A DNA stretch of 64,000 nucleotides, from contig OY754972.1 in assembly GCA_963576475.1 (NCBI GenBank), positions 15,254,572 through 15,318,571 on the forward strand. The letters run 5' to 3'. Under the pieces are notes generated by a model. It made no database searches. It had not been told where the DNA came from and saw only the letters and a program-made list of their open reading frames with translations. Position 1 is the stretch's first letter, and the number at the start of each line of letters is the position of its first letter. Below are positions 56,601 to 64,000 of this stretch, piece after piece. The translations under genes and the position numbers were made by a program. This DNA is from Molanna angustata (Eukaryota > Arthropoda > Insecta > Trichoptera > Molannidae).

Positions 56601-57590
56601 TAAATTAGGCTTGACTCTGATGAAAATAAAACTTTTATTAGTCTCATGCTTAAATTTATATGAGTTTGTACTGAGTATAAATATATGGAATATGTGTGGG
56701 TTTATATGTGGCATTCCTGAAGTGTAAACTACGTAATTTAATAATATAGGTAATAATGGTATCTATGTATGTAGAATTATTTTAGGCTTTCACGGTAACT
56801 GCCGCTTGTAATAGAATTTGGGGCTATTTACCGTAAATCAAAAAGAACCCTTTGTTTCAACATATCAATAAGATCATAATTTCAAAAGACATCACAGTGC
56901 AAAGAAACAGTATGTAGGGGTATCGACGTACGTTAGTTAATACTTATATTTCGCTGTTCATTCCGTAATGTGTTTTGATAAAATAAGGCATTCAATTGAT
57001 AATTAACATTAAATTATTTTATTTATACCAATCGCTAGTGACTCTGCATAACTGGCTATAAACATTTATATGCTTTTCATTATTACCTATATTTTGCTCT
57101 TTCATCATAATTTATATTTTAAGCCATATTTTTTTATTTGACAGAGATAAAAATACTGTTTGCGTATATGCATTATAAATATTCGATTTACTATAATTCA
57201 TACTCTTTTATACCTTTTTCCTTAACTTCACCTGTCAGTTTTGAAATTTTCCAACCTGTTAGAGCTCTGAAACTACCAGAATTTGTGTATTCACAATGAC
57301 AATGCATGTTCAAACTATTTTCAGCTTGGTCCATTCGATATTTTGTCCATTGGTCCATTCGAAATGTGACTGCAGTATAGATTGCATAATACTCAGACAT
57401 TATTTATATTTTTTACAGGTCAATTTCAGTTTTCTTTAACTTCACTTGCCTATATACTGGAATTTCACAATTGATTTTATTTAAATTTAAATTTTAAATG
57501 GGTGTATTTTTTTATTAACTAGTTTACTAGTTTATTATTAGTTACCTACATTGTATTGCACTGTAGAATGCAGGCGATGGACATGAAAGG
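56600..57590. other. Intergenic; alpha tail trace
   Basis: CTGTTTGCGTATATGCATTA near 57152-57171 followed by AATATTCGATTT matches the terminal module of family alpha. No gene. Confidence 0.35.
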
Positions 57591-57596
57591 TTGGGT

Positions 57597-57825
57597 TGTT
57601 TCAACAAAAGTATCAGTAATACTATAGTTAAATTACTTTGATTTCATTAAATTGTTTAAAATTGCGTCGTTTAACGGCATTAGATTTCAATGACGCAACC
57701 AAAAGTATTGAACGTAATTCAGTAATGAAATCAAAGTATTTTTACTTAAGTATTCCTACTTACCTATACTTTAATCTTTGTTCGAGAAACACAGCCAAAG
57801 TGACGAAAAATTCTGGAGTTGGCCA
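57597..57825. mobile_element. Degraded copy of the 304-bp foldback MITE
   Basis: Shares AAAGTATCAGTAATACTATA, ACTTTGATTTCAT and TTTGTTCGAGAAACACA with the element at 58878, in the same order, but arms are imperfect. Confidence 0.6.
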
Positions 57826-57829
57826 TGGC

Positions 57830-58870
57830 ATCATAGTCGGCTGTAGCGCCATTGTTGATTGATTGATTTGTAGGCAAATCTTATGGTATCTTTTGGAATG
57901 TCCTATTTGATACATACAATAGATTCATTAACCTATATGAAAAAAGAAATGTTGAGAAGTTGATCTTTTAATGTTTTTTTTTAATAATAAAGTTTTTGGT
58001 GCTTTATTTTTTTTATTTTGCCATAACAAGGGTAGATGAAAGACTTTGCGAAAGAGGTCAAGAAGGACCGACCCCACATGGAAGAAATGGCCAGGGCAAA
58101 GATTTGTAGACCTAAGTTTTATTTGAAAATTTATTCCACTTCCGCAGGGTGCAAGGTGTTTCGGATGTTTCAGAGTCAAGTGCAAAAACTTACGGCAGAT
58201 TTACAAATAGTATTGTGTACCGCTAATAGCACACATTGCTATTTTCAAATCCTTAGAAGTAGAGTGCATAATCCACTCTATATTTCGTTGTGAATTTCTC
58301 GTTAACAGAGCAATAACAATGTTCACAAGGGATTAACAATGAAATAAAAATTAAAGCATTAGAAATATCTGCATTCAGTGTTGATGCAGATATTTTCGGG
58401 GATAGCCTGCCGGTATTTAAAAAAAATATTTATAGGTCTTTCCAGAATTCAAATTGAATAGCTAACCTTATTCTTTGTTTTTTTTGTAATTACCCTATCA
58501 ATATTTCACAATTCCGGACTTATTCTTTGTTTTTTTTTGTAATTACCCTATAAATATTTCACAATATGTTATTATAATAATTAATAAATTATTGATGTAT
58601 GTGCTTATTTCATTGTGTAAAAACATTTTTTTTTTAATTTTGTTTTGTCAATTTTTTGTGTGTTTCTCTATTTTTTTATATATTCGACCAGTACTGTCTA
58701 ATTTTTAAATGAAATGTATTGTTAATTCTGTTTTTATTTTTCTTTTTAATGTATAATTTTGTTTATTAAAAGAAAATATAATTCTATGTAACATGTAAAT
58801 GGTTTATGCCGTGTATTGTGTAAGAAATAAAAATAAAAATAAAATAAATAAAGCAAAAATAAATTATTCC
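57830..58870. other. Intergenic, no gene seen
   Basis: Overlapping frames at 57928-58293 have no motifs. A TTATTCTTTGTTTTTTTTGT / AATTACCCTAT segment is present twice in tandem (58470-58560). Confidence 0.3.
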
Positions 58871-58877
58871 AATCGGT

Positions 58878-59181
58878 ACAAAAACGACTGCGAAACCCGA
58901 CAGTCACGAAATATGGTTGTGTTTCTCGAACAAAAAGTTGTGTTTCTCGAACAAAGTATCAGTAATAGTATAGTTAAAATACTTTGATTTTATAAAATTG
59001 CGCAATAACTTTTGGATGTTTCATTGAAAACCAATGCCGTCAAACGACACATTTTTGAACAATTTCATGAAATCAAAGTATTTTAACTATACTATTACTG
59101 ATACTTTGTTCGAGAAACACAACTTTTTGTTCGAGAAACACAACCATATTTCGTGACTGTCGGGTTTCGCAGTCGTTTTTG
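58878..59181. mobile_element. 304-bp foldback MITE with about 114-bp arms
   Basis: Arms 58878-58992 and 59066-59181 are nearly perfect inverses. Each has two tandem GTTGTGTTTCTCGAACAAA words; the tips are ACAAAAACGACTGCGAAACC. The loop is about 75 bases. No coding capacity. Confidence 0.88.
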
Positions 59182-59194
59182 TCTTTAGTCGTTA

Positions 59195-60340
59195 CGTCTG
59201 AAGTCTATTATGCCGGCGTCCTGGATTCGAATTCAACCTAGAGCGAGATTTATTGTCAACTCATATAAATCTTACTTCTCTGGGCTGGATAAAGATAGAT
59301 AACAAAACTGGAAATCAAATTTTCGCTTGCTCAAGGTATAAAACGCACTGTCTTCAGAACCGTTTTTCTTTAAACAGTCCAAAATTGGTGAACAATAATA
59401 CCTACATCTATAGAATCGAGGCAGGATTCAATCCTGGCTTCTTGAATTACCAGCCAGCAAACCTCCTTATTTGCTACCGGTCATGCCTTAATTGAGTTTT
59501 TAAAAATAGTTTTTAAGAATTTCACAAAACATACACCTGCTTACACTATGTTATCAATATAATAAGCTATTATCTTGGAAGAAATAAACTTTATCTGTAT
59601 AAATGTGTACCCAGGTACCGACTATAAAAAGTAATCATTATTTCAATTCTCTCGTTTCATTATTTTGTCTCTTTTTACAAAACATTTGCAATATTATAAC
59701 AATGAAAATATAAAAAAGAGAATACCCTTCATTGATTCTGAAGGAAAAAAATACAGATGGAAAATTCAAATATGGTTTTCTTGCGTAATTGAATAGAGCC
59801 TAGGGAGATTATTTATATAAAATGTTACTTTATTTCTTATGATACTGAAAGTATTCTAAAAATCAGGATCGTCTTAAAGGTATGTTACATGTTTTCAATT
59901 TTGTCAATGATATACATACAATAGAAACGCACTTGAACATGTTTTGTTTTTAATTAAATTTAGTTTTTTAATTATTGATGTTACTCCATAATATTTATAT
60001 TTTATAAAATAATAAATAATTGGTTATAGTTAGTTATATTGTTTGGTAACTGAAGCGTTTCGTTCAAGGCACATTGTCATAATAATTCCGAATGTATGTA
60101 CATAAAAGTCATTAAAAACAAAAAAAATTGTAAAAAAACTCCATAAGATAATTATATCCATGATATGGGTAAACATGGATGGTTTTGATTTCACCGGTTG
60201 ACCAGACTTACCTCCCACATTAAACTGCATACATTTTATAATATACTAGTGATGTTCTTTTGTCATTTTCATCTTATTAATCTTCCTTTATTTTTTGACA
60301 AATTTTTAACATCCCAATAGACAGAAAGTTAGAATATAAT
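59195..60340. other. Intergenic, SINE-like traces
   Basis: GGCGTCCTGGATTCGAATTC at 59214 and GAGGCAGGATTCAATCCTGG at 59418 look like decayed tRNA-type B boxes. No gene. Confidence 0.3.
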
Positions 60341-60344
60341 AGGA

Positions 60345-61575
60345 TAACTAGGAATAAGGCACCCGGTTTGCGTGATCAATTTATGCGCTTGCGCTACGTT
60401 TACCAATTATGCCTTCTTATTGAGTTCCCTATTGATTCAATTTTTGAAAGATCAGGAACAAAGTGGCTACTCGAAGTAGGTAGACTCCAAAACTAAAAGA
60501 ATGTTTCAACAATAATAATTTGATTTCTTTCAGTTTCTCCCACTTAATGTATTTTTGGCTGTCATATTTTTTTTTGTGAACTTTTTACTGTGTAGGTTGA
60601 TATGTAAATAATATTTTTTTATTGTTAAGGTTGATTTATGTGTATTTTTTATTGTTTATATTTTTTCTATACCTAATATGTATGTGTTATATTTTTTGCA
60701 TTGTAAAATGTACAAAATTTACAAACTTAACTGATAATTGCTTCGGAACAGACTCTGTCTAGTGAAGCAGTTATCTTTAATATATATTGCCATTCATAAC
60801 GCAATCGTAGTGCCAACATTGACGTATGCAAGTGAGACCTGGACATGGCAGAAGTCGCACGAAAGCAGAATAAATGCAGTTGAAATGAGATCGCTTAGAA
60901 GAATTTGTAACAGAACGATGTATGATAGAGATCGGAATGAAGATACAAGGAAATAATGTAAGATAAAGAAAGATGTAATTAACAGAATGAAAGTTAACAC
61001 ATTGAGATGGTTTGGCCACTTGGGGAGAATGAACGAAGAACGCCTGACGAAGAAAATATACAAATCTGACAGGAACGGAATAAGAGGTCGCGGGCGCCCA
61101 AGAAAAGGATGGCACGACCATGTAAACGATATTTTGAAAGATGGAAATGTAAGAAGCGTGAACAACAGACGAACATGTATAAGACGATGTATGAATGTTA
61201 AGGAGGCGATGAATGCGTGTCAAGATAGAAAAATGTGGCGTTCAGTTCTCTCTGCCTACCCCGTGAGGGACATGGCGTGATGGTATGTATGTATGTATGT
61301 AATATTGTGCTACTAAATAAATAAATAAAAAAAAATATATTGTATTATTCATAAAAATCTTTTCTATTGAAAATAAGCCGAAAACAGCACTGCCATCTAT
61401 AAAGTGACAAAGAAACTTTTTTGTAACGCCATATATTGAGAAATTGTTTTGTTAACAATGAAACCAACAGTCCTTATGCATGAGGTGACAATGCTTTCAG
61501 ACAAACGTCATCCCTGAACCACGTCAGAAATCCAAATCCAATGTTTGCGTATATGCAACTATAAAATATTCGGCT
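60345..61575 (+). repeat. Family alpha copy 5, split by LINE sequence
   Basis: Head (60350-60460, CGTGATCAATTTATGCGCTTG and CTATTGATTCAATTTTTGAA) and middle/tail (61340-61575, ACTGCCATCTATAAAGTGAC, TAACGCCATATATTGAG, CGTCATCCCTGAACCACG, GTTTGCGTATATGCAACTAT) are separated by about 880 bp of LINE-derived sequence. Confidence 0.7.
60725..61303 (+). pseudogene. RTE-like LINE 3' end with (ATGT)n tail
   Basis: Plus strand reads AIVVPTLTYASETWTWQKSH, ESRINAVEMRSLRRICNRTM, then after a stop MKVNTLRWFGHLGRMNEERL, TKKIYKSDRNGIRGRGRPRK, GWHDHVNDILKDGNVRSVNN, RRTCIRRCMNVKEAMNACQD and RKMWRSVLSAYPVRDMA, ending in a GATGGTATGTATGTATGT tail. One frame-breaking stop separates the two parts. It is the best-preserved member of the subfamily that also gave 19012-19095 and 24690-25130. 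It appears to lie inside another LINE 3' UTR (60465-60720 and the AAATAAATAAATAAAA at 61315). Confidence 0.8.
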
Positions 61576-61579
61576 TCCT

Positions 61580-63025
61580 TTATATTCAATCTTGAGTATA
61601 GCAAAATAATACATAAAATGAATAAATATGACATTTCCCTAAATTTTTAGTGCGTTTTCAGAATTGAACCTAATAATTACATATTAATGTACCAACCAAC
61701 ATTACTTACAGTTTTGGCACATCACTCTTTAAATAACAAATAAAAAAATACAGATTTTGACTTACTTAGTGGATACTTCTCGACTTAAATCATTTCTTCG
61801 CATTTTTCGTTGAATATCTGCATGGGGTTTTGAAATCTTATCTTAGCTATAATATTCGCCAAACATCTTGAACGAGCTTCCGGTTGCGCATAGCGCAAAA
61901 TTGTGTATTTTTCTTCGTTGGTTTACGTGCAAATCGCCCCCCTTCTCGGCTAAAAGTTCTAGTTATTTGGCGACAACTTTAACAAACCTCAAGAACTTGT
62001 ACCACTAGCGTCTACAATCCGCATTCACCATTCCGCATTCTGTTTCCGGTTGGCTCTCTGATTTGTTGAGATCTCGTAGTATTAAGTCAAATGAACTGTG
62101 AAATATTATATTTAATGCGAAAATTTAAAACAATATATAAATTTAATTTATAATAATTGATAATTCAATTTATAAAGAAACTCGCTCTAGCGAGTCGCTA
62201 TTGTTATTACAAACAAACTTAAACCTAATCTAAGAATGCAGAAAAGAAAAGTTGAGACTAGACGGTTCTCTTATACCTACCAAGAGCCAATTGACTGGGC
62301 TGAGTATAGTATATTGCGACTGTGGATTGGAGGTGCAGACACTCAACCTCATATTTTTCATTTTATAGAGGTATTTATTTTTTGTGACTAATAGCTATTA
62401 GTAGCAAAAATTCAGCTATGATAATTGTACATTTTGCTGTGTGCACAAAATTGTTAATTACAAATAACCAAATGTGCAGTAATCACTATAATTTGGTTAC
62501 AATGTTAATGTTATTTTGTTTCCATATATTTTTTTTTAAATCTGTATTATTGATTATATAGACGTTATAACTACATGAGAATACCCACATGAGATGAAAA
62601 GGATTAAAATTAGTAAAAATAAGAACCAAAACAAAAATACTAAGGGTTTTAAGAGGGCATATTAACCAAAAAAACTCCAATTTGAGATCAAATTTCTCAA
62701 ATATGTAAAACAGCGTGTTTCTTAAAAAATACCATAAGTATTAACAACATTTCTCTAGAGAATGTTTGTCACACAATTTTAAAAATCAGCATACATTCCC
62801 CTAATTCTTTTCCCAGCAATTTTTTTAATTACTCCATTACTGTGTCTCGTGGATAAATATATCTTTTATGCGCTTAAAGAGTCCACAAAATCAAATTGAA
62901 TGTTCGCGATAATGTTCTTCCTTTCAAGACAGGTTAGTTCAAAATGCAAATAAATAAACAAATTTAACACAGCATCGACAAACGGTTGTTTTTACTTTGT
63001 GGTATCATTTTGCAATTAATTAAAT
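61580..63025. other. Intergenic with a GC-richer patch
   Basis: 61860-62090 is GC-richer than average (GGTTGCGCATAGCGC, CGCCCCCCTTCTCGG, CCGCATTC twice). It could be a promoter or an unknown repeat; no exon is supported. Confidence 0.25.
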
Positions 63026-63029
63026 GAAA

Positions 63030-63158
63030 TAAAACACAACTTTGTGTACACAACTACAATTATAACTTTTATTCAATTGAATAAAAATTCCTCTAGATGT
63101 CAGTTATAATTGTAGTAAAGTTATAATTGTATTGGTGTACACAAAGTTTTGTTTTAAT
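63030..63158. repeat. Palindromic MITE-like repeat
   Basis: GAAATAAAACACAACTTTGT then GTACACAA (from 63025) pairs with GTACACAAAGTTTTGTTTT (63137-63155); ACAATTATAACTT pairs with AAGTTATAATTGT. ACTTTGTGTACAC relates it to the palindromes at 785 and 30281. Confidence 0.7.
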
Positions 63159-63159
63159 T

Positions 63160-64000
63160 CACAAATTTAATATATTATGTTTCAGTCACAAGATTTAGCA
63201 TTATATGCCATCTAAATGTTGATTTTCAAATATAGGAAATAAAACAAACATGTAATCATTTTTGATATATTATATTAAGGTTTACCAACCAGTTTAATAA
63301 GTGAATGATAGTGATTTAAGAAATATTTGTTACAATAACTTGGGCCCAATTTTTTTATAAACATTTTCAGGCTTTACATTATCGAAAAAATTCAGATGTA
63401 AACTATTACTTAAACAGAAATATGAGTAATTTTCTTTCTGTTGTCAAAGAACATAATAGTTTATAGGTAGGTACTAGATACATTTTATCTGTGATAATAT
63501 TGAATTATTTTAATTAAAATTATTTGTGGCACATATTACATAATGTATATAACTTAAATTATTCAAGATTTATTTGATATTCAATAGACGTAGCAAGAAT
63601 ATAATTTTTTTATTAAGATATAAATATGAATGTGTAGTAAATAAAAATTTAGTAAATAATCTTATTTTTCTATTTTTAATAACGATTTTTCATAATATAA
63701 TGGTTTCTTTAGATAAGAATGCAAATTTGTAAAAAATCAAGTCATGTTTGAGATATGTTGTTTTGAAATATGTAATTGATTTTTTAGATAATATCGTGAT
63801 AAATATACTATAATTTAATAAATTCATTTGGACAAATGTACATACATAATATCAAGATTTTTATTTGTTAATAGTAAGAATTATGGAATATTTTATTTCA
63901 TTTCAAAGATGCAAATGATTGACTTTAAAGAATGGATTAATTTCTATAAAAATATTATTTGAAAGATAAATAGTATACAAAAAAAAATTCAACCGATATT
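63160..64000. other. Intergenic, no gene seen
   Basis: AT-rich to the window end; nothing supported. Confidence 0.3.

Noticed and set aside
60777..61223. Minus-strand open frame of 148 codons
   Set aside because: Antisense to the LINE at 60725-61303; the same antisense text recurs at 24648, as expected of a repeat shadow.

Overview
This is AT-rich animal genomic DNA. Multi-exon structure with GT-AG introns, runs built on TAGG/TACC (for example 230-290), Helitron, mariner and PIF/Harbinger remnants and many RTE-like LINE stubs point to an insect, most likely a moth or butterfly (Lepidoptera); the order is inferred from repeat style, not from a marker gene. Only one host gene is recognised with confidence: the 3' end of a multiplexin (collagen XV/XVIII-type) gene, whose C-terminal endostatin domain is spread over four plus-strand exons between 975 and 3895. 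Its upstream exons lie outside the window.

Layout. 1-6.7 kb: the last multiplexin exons, with a LINE stub in an intron, followed by a long AT-rich 3' flank. 6.7-17 kb: SINEs, LINE pieces, a GC-rich insert inside a LINE, an 80-bp-class tandem array, a 670-bp foldback and a Harbinger remnant. 17.5-22 kb: three Helitron-like copies, one inserted inside another. 22-28 kb: a possible exon fragment (tentatively ATM-like) and many LINE pieces. 28.05-28.9 kb: a satellite-like array. 29.9-30.9 kb: a palindromic repeat copy, a near-perfect 88-bp palindrome and a possible intronless gene for a small secreted protein (30420-30764, minus). 32-41 kb: nested LINEs, a fourth Helitron copy, a mariner deletion derivative, a candidate solo LTR and several copies of one dispersed repeat, here called family alpha. 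44.2-44.7 kb: a 26-bp minisatellite. 45.6-49.4 kb: short LINE inserts with readable target duplications. 51-64 kb: an uninterrupted 5'-truncated CR1-like LINE (52973-54022), foldback MITEs, a further alpha copy carrying a LINE, and AT-rich sequence.

The window is therefore mostly an archive of transposition. Its value lies in insertion junctions that can be read directly: a Helitron landing between A and T inside a sister copy, LINE stubs of only 52-110 bp with clean target-site duplications, a MITE with an empty paralogous site, and LINE tail sequence carried inside the Helitron family. No multi-gene pathway or operon-like system is visible. Coordinates of degenerate repeats are approximate; sequence similarities were judged by eye, without database searches.
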